A stretch of DNA of 64,000 nt from Siphonodentalium dalli (GCA_032622095.1 CP136064.1:250978484-251042483), one strand, 5' to 3'; shown: positions 1 through 11,046, counted from the stretch's first letter. Translations and numbers: made by a program. Notes: generated by a model from the sequence alone, not told the origin.

Positions 1-211
1 AATGTCAGACATACAGCATTTTGTTTTGATATGATATGTTAATGATACACACAGAGCATGACTGTTTACACCTAGCTGTCAGCCAGCTAGATAACATCTG
101 AATTGATGACTGTTATTAACTCTTTCTGTCTGGGGCTAATACCATACTTTATGGATGTTACAAGGTGTCAGTTTTTCTTGACTGCAGTGGGTGCAGGGCG
201 GCGCAGATTGG

Positions 212-214
<3 letters not shown>

Positions 215-267
<53 letters not shown>
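215..267. repeat. poly-G tract, 53 bp
   Basis: An uninterrupted run of G begins after the A at 214 and ends at the T at 268, followed by G-rich sequence to about 310. It can form G-quadruplexes, and its length in the assembly may be inexact because homopolymers are hard to sequence. Confidence 0.95.
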
Positions 268-268
<1 letters not shown>

Positions 269-472
269 GGTAGTGGGGACAGGGGGTGTAGAGGGGTGAG
301 GAGGGAAAGGGGTGGAATGGGGTGTTTTGTGTCTAAAAAAAATATCAGGGGTTAAAATGGAAAAAATATTTATGTATTGGTTCATTTTGAATTGTGATTT
401 GTTTTTTGAATTGAGCAAGGATTTAAATTTAACAATATTTTTAAAATAAATTAAATTGTTTTTTTTTTTTAA

Positions 473-1024
473 AGTTATGTTCCTGAAACGGCCCCTATTT
501 GACACACTGACCCCATTTGAACAAATCTGAACCCCAGTCACACAAGGACCCACCATACAAAATATTAGCTAAATCGGCCTGATGATTCTGGAGAAGAAGT
601 CATTCTAATAATTACTAGGGAGAATAGAGTTATGTCCCTGATTCTGCCCCTATTTGACCCAGTGACCCCATTTGAACAAATCTGACCCCCAGTCACTCAA
701 GGACCTTCCATACCAAATATAAGCTAAATAGGCCTGATTGTTCTTGAAAAGAAGTTGTTTTAAGAATTACTATGGCGGGAAAGAGTTATGGCCCTAGCTT
801 CGCAACTATTTGACTCAGTGACCTTATTTTAACAAATCTGAGTCTGAGTCAAGCAGGGAACATCCACACCAAATATGAACTCATTTGGCCTTATGATACT
901 GGAGAAGAAGATGATTGTTGACGGACGGACGGACAGACGGACGGTCAGACGGACGGACGGACGGACGACGGACGAGGAGTGATGACTATAGCTCCACCGG
1001 AGACTTCGTCTCAGGTGAGCTAAA
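473..1024 (+). mobile_element. pearl-like element, family Q: three ~155-bp units, ACGG microsatellite, terminal hairpin
   Basis: Three diverged core units start at 473, 628 and 784, each beginning agttatg(t/g)ccct. The last leads into an (ACGG/ACAG)n tract at about 921-972. A short tail follows whose end folds into a hairpin at 990-1021 (agctccacc...ggtgagct around a gagac/gtctc stem). Core repeats, then an ACGG microsatellite, then a short structured tail is the architecture of bivalve pearl/CvA elements, thought to be Helentron-derived and non-autonomous. The left end is not defined. This is a different sequence family from the copies at 7.6, 18, 26-30, 36 and 63 kb. Confidence 0.7.
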
Positions 1025-2366
1025 AAGCATTCAAATTCATGCACAAAGAATGGTGTCTGTCTAAGTTAGAAGAAAATAAATACCATGATTTGTACCATAT
1101 GAACTTGCATCTTTAACCAGGGCTTCTGCTAGGGTTAAAATGTAGGGTCTGTAGAAACTAGGATAGAACCATGGTTGTGGAATCACTGAACTAAATGGTT
1201 TCCCATAGGCGACAGTGTTAACATTTTGGCCAAATTCACTGAATTGAAGCCTGCAGGCCACTCCAGTGTGATGTTTACCCAGCTAGATTGACACCAGTTG
1301 ATCACGAAAATTCATAGGTCTTGTGTTTACTTTTTAAAATAAATCCCCAAGTGTACGACAGGGCTATCCCACAGCCAAATTTGAACTGGAAAGACCCAGA
1401 ACTACAGCAGCAAGTTAAATAAATTTCCCACTCACAAAAATCCATTCCCCCATTAATTCACCAGTTTAAATTATTCAGATATGATGTACAAATCAAATAA
1501 ACACGATGTCATCCTTTAATAACATGTCATATGTATCAGGTGAAGGTCATTCTACAGTTACCTTCACCTTTAGCATTTCAAGATGCACTCGCTACCCGAC
1601 TCTGGAACACATTTAGCTCCCCAATTCCTTGTGGCCTGTCAAATGCAGATTTTGAAATTCATGCTGGCCGGTTTATTTTGGGCTATAAAATTACCGCCGC
1701 AATTTTTAAATCACACCACGCACATGTAACACCTGGTTACATGCTATTTCCATAATATTTATACATTTTATCATCTAGTAATACGACAGGGTATCCGCTG
1801 TACTGGCATGGGATTCCTTCAACGGCCCCGTTCCCCTAGCCAATTGTTCCCCTGTTGAACTGCCAGTTGAGTTAAAAAATTTAGGGTCCCATTCCCCCAG
1901 CCCAGATTTCCCTTACCATACCACAGAACACATGATATATAGGGAATGTTCAGACACAGTCAACAAATAAAAGAATAGCCTTGTATAGCTGAATATAACT
2001 GCCCGTTTTACACTCATTGGTTACACTAACTTGTATACACTCACAAAAGGTAACAATGCCTTTTTACTGATCGTTTATTGATTTAATCAGTGCTTTTGGG
2101 CATATTTGCTTCAATATATGTTACAAGTATATTAAGTTTGGAATTGGCAAGGAATATCATGTTCTGTGTAGAGGTCACAACCCCCATCTATATAAGCAAA
2201 CAAACAGGTCTGAGTCATTTATTCTGTATTAGTCATTAATCTCCAGGCACTCATTCTTTGTTATTAGAGTACCCACCGTTATTGATAACAAAGGGAACCA
2301 ATGCAACAGATACCAACTGTTTTTGTCTTGAAAGTGGCATATCTTGTCTGGAAAAAATATTCACCA
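1025..2366. other. unassigned stretch
   Basis: No supported gene or element was found. The word acgacagggctatcc near 1356 recurs as acgacagggtatcc near 1782, so parts may belong to a diverged repeat. Short ORFs here have no recognisable features. Confidence 0.5.
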
Positions 2367-2853
2367 TAAATTCCATATACTAGGAGCAGGACAAAGATAG
2401 CACGTGTTCATACCATACCAGAAGGTTCCATATACTATGAGCAGTATTGAGATAGCATGACATTGTGTACATACCTGAAGCTTCCATATACTATGAGCAG
2501 GATTGAGATAGCATGACATTGTGTGTACATACCTGAAGCTTCCATATACTATGAGCAGTATTGAGATAGCATGACATTGTGTACATACCTGAAGCTTCCA
2601 TATACTATGAGCAGGATTGAGATAGCATGACATTGTGTGTACATACCTGAAGCTTCCATATACTATGAGCAGTATTGAGATAGCATGACATTGTGTACAT
2701 ACCTGAAGCTTCCATATACTATGAGCAGTATTGAGATAGCATGACATTGTGTACATACCTGAAGCTTCCATATACTATGAGCCGTATTGAGATAGCATGA
2801 CATTGTGTACATACCTGAAGCTTCCATATACTATGAGCAGGATTGAGATAGCA
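2367..2853. repeat. satellite array, 56/58-bp units with a partly dimeric pattern
   Basis: Units begin gaagcttccatatactatga at 2421 (variant), 2477, 2535, 2591, 2649, 2705, 2761 and 2817 (partial). A degenerate unit lies upstream at 2367-2420. Spacings are 56, 58, 56, 58, 56, 56, 56. The 58-bp units carry gcaggattg and an extra GT (gtgtgtac), while the 56-bp units carry gcagtattg (once gccgtattg). Long minus-strand ORFs across the array are simple translations of the repeat. Confidence 0.95.
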
Positions 2854-3278
2854 AATGTAGAGATTCTGGATGAATCTACAATAGTGAGAGCTCTGCAAGT
2901 AAATGTAAGACAAGTCAATTAACGTAACAAAATACATACATCCATGTGTATTCAGAAAATAAACTGTAAAGCTACTGTATCAACATAACAGCATTTGAAT
3001 AGGCAGAACAGGTGGCTTAGAAAAACCTGTTATTAGCAAAAATAATTTCAAACAATATTAGTCAAAGTGCAATACATTTTTCATGAAAATTGCCAAGCAA
3101 TATATTTTCCAAATCTGAAGAAATGGCCTTAGCAAATCTGATAATACAATAGATCATGTCGAAAATCTCTACTCTGACTACGCTCATAGAGATCATATTC
3201 CACCAGTTCAAAACATAGAAACTTTTAGATGTTCTGACCGGGAACTTTATAACATTGAACAAACAAAGCACGATGTGT

Positions 3279-3427
3279 AAATGGGTTTGTCGATACGGCA
3301 CGAGTGCTATCGCGGAAGGATAGAATGAGAGCCGCTTGCGCCTCGAGTTCAATCCTTCCGCGACAGCACGAGTGCCGTATCGACAAACCCATTTAGACAT
3401 TGTGTCGTTCTGTGTTTATTACACGCT
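3279..3427. mobile_element. hairpin element (gggtttgtcgatacggcac foldback)
   Basis: Arms 3279-3320 and 3352-3394 are nearly perfect reverse complements around a short loop containing gccgcttgcgcctcgag. The downstream text attgtgtcgttctgtgttt is shared in inverse orientation with decayed copies at about 38240-38415 and 39075-39250, so this is an interspersed family and not a one-off palindrome. No clear target duplication was resolved. Confidence 0.75.
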
Positions 3428-3677
3428 TCGCGTCCTAGAATCCGTGCATTAAAAATACAGGCTTAGAAGGTTTATTTAGGCACATAGAGGGCGTGTTTTG
3501 TCATGTGTGATGATGCTTTTATTTTATACTTCCAGTTTCATGGTTGATGCGAACGTCATGTATGTTATTTTACGTCAACGACATACATATTTGTAAATAT
3601 GGAACAGCAATAATACTGTACTTCTGGGAACAAGCGTGTAATAAATTTCTTTGTTGTACTTGTTTCTTATTAATATA

Positions 3678-4746
3678 CAGTGAAACCTCTCCATATCGGA
3701 CTCTCTACAATCCGAATCCCTCTCCATTCCGAACGAATTGTTCGGTCCCGAATTTACCCAAGTGCATTGTCACTAATGATTACCTCTGTAATCCGAAACC
3801 TCTGTACTCCGAATACCGGACTGGTTTATTAGTCCATAAGTGAACAAATACACTAATGTTTACCTCCAAAATGCGAACGCTGAAAGCGATGGAAGAGGCC
3901 GATGCATTCAGTTAATGATTTGAATGTTTCCGCTTTTGATTTGACCTCGATCAAATTGTTGAAAAATAACAAATATAATGGCTTATAATAACAAGATACA
4001 GCCGTATTTATATTTAATCTTATTCTAAATTAATTCCGAAGGCGATACCAACTGTGTGCACAAATGTAATGTACGTTTGTACTATTGAATAAGGATACCA
4101 GTTCAATTAGCAGTCTTTTGTCTCGGTGAAATTGATTAAACAATGGTGACTTCATGGATAATTAGAGCAATGACACATTGTTTTTACAGCAGTTATTGTG
4201 CTGGAGTGGACTCTTTGTTTTAACAATTGTCCAAACTAAACACTAATTCGCTAAAAGTTCATGATGGCGGTTTTTTGTCAGCGTCGCAGTTTTAATCAAC
4301 TTATCACAATTAATGAGCAGTCAGGAAAATGACACCTCAGAGGTGAATATAGACCAGAATATTAAACATAAAATATCCCCAGTCTACACCAAAGCCGACA
4401 TGAGCTCATGCAGTGTCAAGAATGTCAAATCTACTGTCAACAACATTTTAAAAAACCGTGAACCACCATAAAAGTTATTGTTTCCGTGTTTCCTGGTTTA
4501 TCTATACATATACATGTGTATGTATATGTCTTATTATAACAGTCTTATCTATTGCATTTATGTTTTATTTGGTAATTTATTGAATAAAGATTAATTAATC
4601 AGTAAGGAGGTGTCCGGGTCACAATAACTGTTACTCCCGGCGGCAATATACTCTGATGGTTGCGCGATTTTCTGTAAACCGAACACCTCTCTATACCGAA
4701 CAGAAGGACCGATCTGAAGGTTGTTCAGTTTAGAGAGGTTTTACTG
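3678..4746. mobile_element. Tc1/mariner-pogo-like non-autonomous element, 1069 bp
   Basis: The left end cagtgaaacctctccatat and the right end (reverse complement cagtaaaacctctctaaac) form terminal inverted repeats. TA dinucleotides lie immediately outside at 3676-3677 and 4747-4748, as expected for Tc1/mariner-type insertion. Both ends carry further copies of a ctct-N-tccgaac word (3697-3820 and 4678-4710), which look like iterated transposase-binding sites. No transposase reading frame was seen. Confidence 0.8.
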
Positions 4747-4766
4747 TATTTGCAAGTAGAGGGCAT

Positions 4767-4907
4767 GGTCCCAACTCAAGATTGCATGATTTTTATGACT
4801 TTTGTGAGATTGAATTACCCAGGGAAAATTCCATGATTGTAAGTGATGCAAATCAAGATCCTCTCAACCGAGTCACCTAAATTATGCAATCTTGAGCTGG
4901 GACCTAT
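4767..4907. repeat. foldback core of the family A element
   Basis: Arms ggtcccaactcaagattgca and its inverse (tgcaatcttgagctgggac) are separated by about 90 bp. A diverged copy at 22695-22856 occupies the same place inside the other family A element, so I treat it as an internal part of family A and not as an independent insertion. Confidence 0.7.
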
Positions 4908-5158
4908 GGTAAAATACATTATAAAGGAACAGGTATTGACAAAGAAATATATTAATATCTGTATAATTTCTTTAATGTTAGAAATTTCCCCATCGGAACT
5001 TCAAAAACTTCCCAAGTATTGAACTGGTGGAGTATGATATCTGTGGACGTAGCTAGTACATGTATGGTATGATCTAATAATACCTAAGCAATTTCATAAC
5101 AATATTTCAATGGAAACTCTCCTAACAGAATACACGATTTGTTTCAAGCATTGTTATA

Positions 5159-5255
5159 TAAATATTGCACGGCTTGGAGGTGACTATACCAAATAGGACT
5201 ATTCCTCCACCTCGGACCACTATTTTGGCATACTCACCGTCGGACAAGCCATGCA
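5159..5255. repeat. short inverted repeat (aatattgcaYggcttg)
   Basis: aaatattgcacggcttgg at the left is mirrored by caagccatgcaatattt at the right, about 60 bp apart. It could be the shared end of a transposon or a small foldback. It lies downstream of the minus-strand Crypton-like ORF. Confidence 0.5.
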
Positions 5256-5355
5256 ATATTTATTATATTTTATCGAACGTTCTTCATTTTGTCCCAGGAT
5301 CCATAATGTCAAACAATTCCCAATCATCTAATCTATATTCCCATGTATTCCCTTT

Positions 5356-5493
5356 TCATTGCAGAATTATTTCAATATTTACAGTGGTGTTTCTTTTGTT
5401 TTGTTTTTTGTTTGTCAAATTTTCTTCAATAAATTGCCCAGCTTCTAATTGGGCAAATCTTAAATTTTCTTCCTCGGGAGTTATTGTTGCCAT
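5356..5493 (-). pseudogene. Crypton/DUF3504-like N-terminal fragment, 45 aa
   Basis: A minus-strand ORF starts at an ATG (5491-5493) with a good Kozak context (gtcaaaATGG) and runs 45 codons to a TGA at 5356-5358. The peptide contains RFAQL near residue 13, then FIEENL and a basic Asn/Thr-rich stretch (NKRNTTVNI). This order resembles the opening of DUF3504/KIAA1958-type proteins encoded by Crypton tyrosine-recombinase transposons, in which an RFA.L motif is followed by a NTKR.T segment. No catalytic domain follows. It may be a decayed 5' end or a first exon with a donor near ACT-GTAAAT. The assignment is from pattern memory only. Confidence 0.35.
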
Positions 5494-5515
5494 TTTGACT
5501 TGCAAAACTTGTTAA

Positions 5516-6670
5516 ACAATGATGTCAGTTCAAAACAATACTTTTTTTTTTACCGAAAACAAACTGAAGATTCGTTTAAAATATTTCGCAGCCCAAACTA
5601 AGGAATTAATAGACAAAAATATCGAATCAATATTGTAATCAGCGGAGAAAGGAACATGATAAATCGCCACATCAAACATGGGTAAAACATCACAAATAAT
5701 ATAAAGAATTTGCTTATGATCATTTATTGTGCTCTAGTTGTCGTTTTCAAAGATATTTTGGACAAAAACATGTTGAACTTTTGCAGCAAGGCGGAGATGA
5801 CTTTCAAATTACCTCCCAGGAATAGTGGGCATGCTAAAAATAGATTTTTGTCAAGCAACCGATCACAAGCATCGATAAGGCTTAGTCATGACTCATGTGA
5901 GATAAAATATACCAGAATATGTATCTTAGTATGGACATACTGATTTAACGTCCACATTCCACCCCCTCCCCCATCACCACTGTCATTGACCATTGGTAGG
6001 GCTGCAGTTCAAAAGTTCAACAGCAGCAACACACCGACATCATATGGTGAATCTGAAAGGAAAACTGGCAATTTTCCCATAATCCCATCATATATGGTTT
6101 TCAATTTCATGCTGTCTGATAAAGCCAATCATACAATTGATGCTGATACAAAGAATTATAGCGGAATTACTAGGTGGAACTGTCGTTTAGTACCATTCAT
6201 TGCACGAAATTGTTTACCAAAAATTTGAATGTAACTGTTTAATATGCGACTGCTGTATACTCAACCCCTTTAGGGGTCACAACATAAGAATGGTATGATA
6301 AAATCTGAGGCCCCTTGATACAAATAGTTTAAAAAATCTTGTTATCAAGTGTCCTTCGTCAGATTCAATAACATTTAAGAGATGACAAGAATATCAAGGA
6401 CTTACAGCTATCTATTGTGCAGAAAGTTATCACAGTGAGAGAGAATAAGATATGCCATGTCAGCTCATACAGTGTTTCTTAGGCCACAGCAATTTTACTA
6501 GTTGGTTTACGAACAAGAAGGTAAAATATCTCTTGATAGAGGAGAAAGAAATATTATATAAAAAAACCCAGTCAATGCTTGACATACCGAAATTGCTTTA
6601 ATTCCACATGATCAGTGCTGATAGACCCAAGTCTTCTGGGTCCACAACAGCTTGGATATCGGTTGGGTTG
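5516..6670. other. unassigned stretch
   Basis: AT-rich sequence with short ORFs only (for example 5710-5943 and 5986-6228, both plus strand). None has a recognisable domain, and no repeat shared with the rest of the window was spotted. Confidence 0.5.
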
Positions 6671-6678
6671 ATGCTGTT

Positions 6679-6932
6679 CAAGCATTGAAATAGGGTGTCT
6701 GTCATTTGCAGAATGAGGTCCCCAGAGGGTGAATTTAGTGATGCTACCCCGCATAGCGGGCTAGCATCACCAAATTCACCCTCTGGGGATTTCATTCTGC
6801 TTACACCTCAGCAGAACGAGGTTCCCAGAGGCTGAATTTGGTGATGCTAGCCCGCTATGTGGGGGTAGCATCACTAAATTCACCCTCTGGGGACCTCATT
6901 CTGCAAATGACAGACACACTATTTTAAGGTTG
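6679..6932. mobile_element. family B hairpin MITE, 254 bp, 8-bp target duplication
   Basis: Ends caagcattgaaatagg and its inverse flank two hairpins built from gaatgaggtccccagagg...ccctctggggacctcattc with a central gctagcccgc/gcgggctagc motif. The direct repeat ATGCTGTT lies at 6671-6678 and 6933-6940, within a 13-bp match (ggttgatgctgtt). An 8-bp duplication fits hAT-type insertion, though the termini are not canonical. ORFs reading RSPEGEFGDA are translations of this hairpin. Confidence 0.85.
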
Positions 6933-6940
6933 ATGCTGTT

Positions 6941-7633
6941 TTGGACAGAGTCCCATCCATTACTCTTCTTTAACGAACTTTATGTGAAGAATCGTGGGCG
7001 GGAGTTATCTTGCTTGTATGTCTTTGGATTAGGTCAAATGAAACCTTTGCATATATGAATATATCATATAGGGCAGCTTTCCCAATGATGATATCAAACA
7101 TGCATATCAGATGTCCGTCGAATGTCAAAGAAATGAGATTAATTAGTAAACAAAGCATTGTTATCCAGAGAATTTGTATTTGTCCCTCTACCAGAAGATG
7201 CATGTATACAATACATTTATCGTGTCATCACTGTACCTTTTTTCATTATATCATTTTGAAGAGATTAATCGTGGATATGTCAGATAATTGATCATTCAGG
7301 GATTTATGTGAATGCCCGGGCTCCACGTGTACATGTAGTATATTTTTAAAATGAAAGTCCTTTATAGAAGAGCTACAGGGCGGGACTCGGTCCAACACAG
7401 CATCATCCCAACCGATATCCAAAGCTGCTGTGGACCAAGAAAAAAATCTCATATACATGTACATGTAATCACTTGAAATAATGTTTTGCAAATAAAAATA
7501 AATAAAACCAACACATTAATATCTCAATTATTCACATTTTCCCAGGAAATTATGTCTGATAATCTTATACAAACTGAATAGCATGGACAAAAATTTTAAT
7601 ATTATTTTTATTTTTGCATTTTCAGTAAAAAAA
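6941..7633. other. unassigned stretch
   Basis: No supported element. It contains several acatgtac-type words near 7330 and 7455. Short ORFs on both strands lack recognisable features. Confidence 0.45.
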
Positions 7634-9355
7634 ACGAGAGACCGATCATGATCGGTAGATGTTTAAACCATACCTTGGCGATAACGATTAGCTATTTTTA
7701 TAAATCCTTACACCAACCTTTTCATGAGTGCAAAAGTTTCAACAATTCACACTTTAAATAGTGATCCTGTGAAAAATATTTACTTATCACATTGTGTCAA
7801 CAGGACTGGTGGAGGATGTTAATATTTTTAAGCAAATAAACCAAATGACCTTCATTTGCAGGTTAGGGGTGTGTTATCATAAACTATGCCAAGAACTATA
7901 AACATAATCAATGGAAATATTTGAGTTATCAAATCAGATAGTATGGGGTTAATCTTACCCAAACAGAAAACAAAACTGGACCAGAGAGTCATCAATCACA
8001 GTTTGACATATGATAAACAAACCCTGCCAGCCACCACTTGTAGTATCTAATGTCCATAGCAATAAATAACTCATTTCAATAACACACCTGGTCTGTGTTG
8101 TATGTTCTCTTCAAATTCACAGCAGCAAAGAAGTATTAATTACTTGAATTATAAAGGACAATAACTCTGTTAAAATATATCGGATCAAACCCATATTCGA
8201 ACCCGATCTGTATTTAGGGGTGATAAATTCATATACCAAATTTGGTGTTGATCAGATGAAAAATATTTTGAGTCATAGCAGCTTGGGTGAATTCTAAGTA
8301 AACATAAGAGTGAAAAGGGTTAATTAAACAATACCGAAAACCATACAGATGAAGAACATGCTAAGAAAAATCTAGGTAAGAAATATGAGGCAGATCAGAA
8401 GAAATATGCTCAACTTATTGGATTGGATAGCATGTGTGTGAAGGGTTAATTATTTACTAAACCGATCAACCAATCAATACCAAAAACTATGCAGGTGAGG
8501 GGTGTGTCATCATAAACCTACATATCAAATATGAACACAATCAGACAAAAAATACTTTGGTTATAGAATCGGATTTTTTTAATTTTATTTTTGAAAAAAA
8601 AAAGGGTCATAACTCCTTTAACCCTTTACCCAACAGAACGGCCCTGTGCCAATGCATTCTCTTATATATGCGAGTCGACCATAGGTCGCCTCGCATATAT
8701 AAGAGAATGCATTGGCTTAACACATTAAAAATTATAAAATTGTTAAAGAATGTAAGAAAAAATGGTAAAAAGTGTTAAAAAAAAGGTTTTTTTTAGGCCA
8801 ATGCATTCTCTTATATATGCGAGGCGACCTATGGTCGACTCGCATATATAAGAGAATGCATTGGCACAGGGCATAACTGTAACTATCACAATGTGGTCAA
8901 GGAACCGGTTCCAATGATATCCATATTTGTATGGTTCTATTGAGACAGACCGAAGATATTTTAGGCTGTTGAAGCTTTATTTGGCCGGTTTTGGCCGGTT
9001 TGTTGGGTAAAGGGTTAAAATAAATATCATAACTCCTTTAAAATAAATCGGATCAAACCCATATTTGAACTCGATCTGTATTTTGGGCTGTGAAACTCAC
9101 ATACCAAATTTGGTTCCAATCAGATAAAAATATTTTAGTTATGGCAGAACGCGTGAATTCTAAGTCGAAAAAGGGCCATAACTCTGTAACAAAAACTCGG
9201 ATCAAACCCAAATTCGAACTCTGATAGAAAATGTTTGAGTTATCGCATTACACGTGAAGTGTCTACGGACGGACAGACGGTGCGACGAACAGACGTCGCA
9301 TGGTCAATCCGGACATCGACACTATGTTTACCATACATGGTATGGGTAAACATAA
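7634..9355 (+). mobile_element. pearl-like (Helentron-type) element P1, interrupted by a TTAA MITE
   Basis: It starts acgagagaccgatcatgatcgg, containing a terminal palindrome, and passes through a long unique left part. It then holds ~150-bp core units (gggccataactc...ggatcaaacccatattcgaa) near 8150 and 9030-9240, and a short acggacggacagacgg tract. It ends with tggtcaatccggacatcgac and a terminal hairpin (gtttaccata...tatgggtaaac) before cataa. This is the pearl/CvA plan. A piggyBac-like MITE is inserted at 8622-9014. Minus-strand equivalents give P7 at the right edge. Confidence 0.8.
8622..9014 (+). mobile_element. piggyBac-like MITE T1, copy 1, 393 bp, TTAA-flanked
   Basis: It begins ccctttacccaacag and ends ttgttgggtaaaggg, an inverted repeat flanked by TTAA at 8618-8621 and 9015-9018. 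CCC termini plus a TTAA duplication are the piggyBac signature. Inside are two 66-bp hairpins at 8649-8715 and 8798-8864 (ccaatgcattctcttatata arms). The hairpins are inverted relative to each other around an AT-rich centre. It sits in core-unit sequence of P1, so it is younger than P1. Confidence 0.9.
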
Positions 9356-9829
9356 AAATTGTTGGTAGGTTCGTAAACCAACCAATTAATTTGGTGTCAT
9401 CTTATAGGAAATTTAGCGAAGCGCGAATCAAATTTATCATCATCAAAGATCACAAAAGAAGTGAAGCATTTGTTCCAATTAAGGCATTGTACTATATTCA
9501 CACCAAGTTAGGTCCAAATACTGGGTACTGTGATTTGAGATCTCTGTGCATGTTGATACAGTATAATAGGTTAGCAACAGTAGGTTATTTTATATATGTC
9601 ATACGCAAAAACAGTCCCCTTAAAACTTGTTTGAACACATTATCAAAGTTTAAATACAGAACATTTTATATTCAAGATTGTAAATACGCAATGGAAGATT
9701 CATAAGACTGATCCAAAGATGAAGAAGCAGGAAGAACGTGAGGGCAGTTGCCCCTCCATTCAGTAAACCTCATCATTCTACGTACCTTATACTGACTCTG
9801 CTATAATAAACAGACATGATTGTTTTTAA

Positions 9830-10298
9830 AGGTACTCAACCCGATAAAACTCCTCTCAATTACTATTTCAATGGCTTCGGGGGTCAAAAATATTTGATTC
9901 GAGTCGAGGAAGTCACCCATCAAAGCTCAGATTTGTTAGATATCGATTTTAGAAATCTATTATTTTTCATTATCGGGAATACTATCTGGCCCAGAACTCA
10001 GTCAAAATTGCGTTAAAATTACCACTTGATTTTAGAGTTATTCATCCTTGTCTGTTTGAATAGATTTGGAGTACACATCCAGAGCAGATTATGGCAGTTA
10101 TTAGTACTCATCTCGAGAACATAACAAATTTGAAAAATCAATATCTAATAACTCTGAGCTTTGTTTGATGGGTTCCTCGACTCGAATCAAATATTTTTTA
10201 CCCCCAAAGCCAAAGAAATAGTAATATAGGACCCTCTGATCGGATTGTTGTTGTTGGAATCTGTTGAGTTGGGGACCCTCTTTACGGGTTGAGTACCT
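9830..10298. mobile_element. TTAA-flanked element with AGGTACTC ends, 469 bp
   Basis: Left end aggtactcaacccg and right end cgggttgagtacct are inverted, with TTAA at 9826-9829 and 10299-10302. The inverted repeats extend about 200 bp inward (gattcgagtcgagga and its inverse). A more decayed copy lies at 55926-56386. The ends begin AGGTAC, like the other TTAA family at 20545, 43413 and 48423. Superfamily unproven (piggyBac-like by duplication). Confidence 0.8.
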
Positions 10299-10386
10299 TT
10301 AACTATATCGTGTTATATTTAGTTGAGTCAATGACAGGCGCATTTTGAATTTAGTTAATTGTATTCCATCAATTCATGGGCATTAA

Positions 10387-10767
10387 CCCTTTACCCAACA
10401 AACCGGCCAAATAAAGCTTCAACAGCCTAAAATATCTTCGGTCTGTCTCAATAGAACCATACAAATATGGATATCATTGGAACCGGCTCATTGACCACAT
10501 TGTGATAGTTACAGTTATGCCCTGTGCCAATGCATTCTCTTATATATGCGAGTCGACCATAGGTCGCCTCGCATCTATAAGAGAATGCATTGGCCTAAAA
10601 AAAAATCTTTTTAACACTTTTTACCATTTTTTCTTACATTCTTTAACAATTTTATAATTTTTAATGTGTTAAGCCAATGCATTCTCTTATATAGGCGAGG
10701 CGACCTATGGTCGACTCGCATATATAAGATAATGCATTGGCACAGGGCCCTTCTGTTGGGTAAAGGG
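10387..10767 (-). mobile_element. piggyBac-like MITE T1, copy 2, 381 bp
   Basis: Opposite orientation to copies 1 and 3: it starts ccctttacccaacaaaccgg and ends ctgttgggtaaaggg. TTAA lies at 10383-10386 and 10768-10771. Both internal hairpins are kept (10527-10593 and 10674-10740) with a few point changes (catctata, ataggcgag). Confidence 0.9.
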
Positions 10768-11022
10768 TTAAAGTTGAATAAAGCATTATAGAAGTTTTAT
10801 TTTACAACACTGATCAATACAGAATGGCCTCTAAATATCTGCATGAAATTACCACATGGCCAGAATTAACTTTTTTAGACAATTCAAATAGCCTAGTTGT
10901 GTGTTGCGAGGTGACAACAAAGGAAAGATATGCCACTTCCGAGGCAGACGATAATAACAGACAATGTGAATAGGTGCTTTGCATGGCATTCAAATCAGTT
11001 CATTGGCTCAAGTTTCCAAATA

Positions 11023-11046
11023 CAGTAATGACTTAGGGCATTACTG
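11023..11046. mobile_element. 24-bp remnant: two MITE ends joined
   Basis: cagtaatgacttagggcattactg is flanked by TA at 11021-11022 and 11047-11048. It reads as the terminal inverted repeats of the 211-bp CAGTAATGCCC MITE (12578-12788) joined with the interior missing. Confidence 0.7.

Larger units (their letters stand above)
3146..5075. mobile_element. family A inverted-repeat element, split by later insertions
   Basis: The left arm near 3146-3262 includes agagatcatattccaccag and gggaactttataacattgaa. The inverted counterpart lies near 4984-5060 (gaactggtggagtatgatat). The copy at 22560-23040 has the same arms only about 450 bp apart, with the same foldback core. This locus is therefore read as one family A element enlarged by the hairpin element at 3279-3427 and the TA-flanked element at 3678-4746. 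Outer ends are approximate and the superfamily is unknown. Confidence 0.65.

Noticed and set aside
158-556. 132-aa minus-strand ORF with a poly-proline stretch
   Set aside because: The proline run is the translation of the 53-bp poly-G tract, and the rest overlaps the family Q repeat.
2367-2853. CRISPR-like array
   Set aside because: There are no variable spacers; the units are contiguous and 56-58 bp in a eukaryotic repeat landscape.
2361-2937. Minus-strand repeat proteins of 136 and 72 aa
   Set aside because: They are direct translations of the 56/58-bp satellite, with no independent coding signal.
3544-3843. 99-aa plus-strand ORF
   Set aside because: It crosses the end of the pogo-like element, and its SPYRTL/YSEYRT text translates the terminal repeat words.
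6572-6795. ORFs containing MRSPEGEFGDAS-like text, also near 11286, 21250, 23253, 35527 and 42254
   Set aside because: The shared peptide is the family B hairpin read in frame, not a conserved protein.
9235-9705. 156-aa plus-strand ORF
   Set aside because: Its first half is the terminal part of a pearl-like element (core unit, ACGG tract, hairpin), and the rest shows no protein features.
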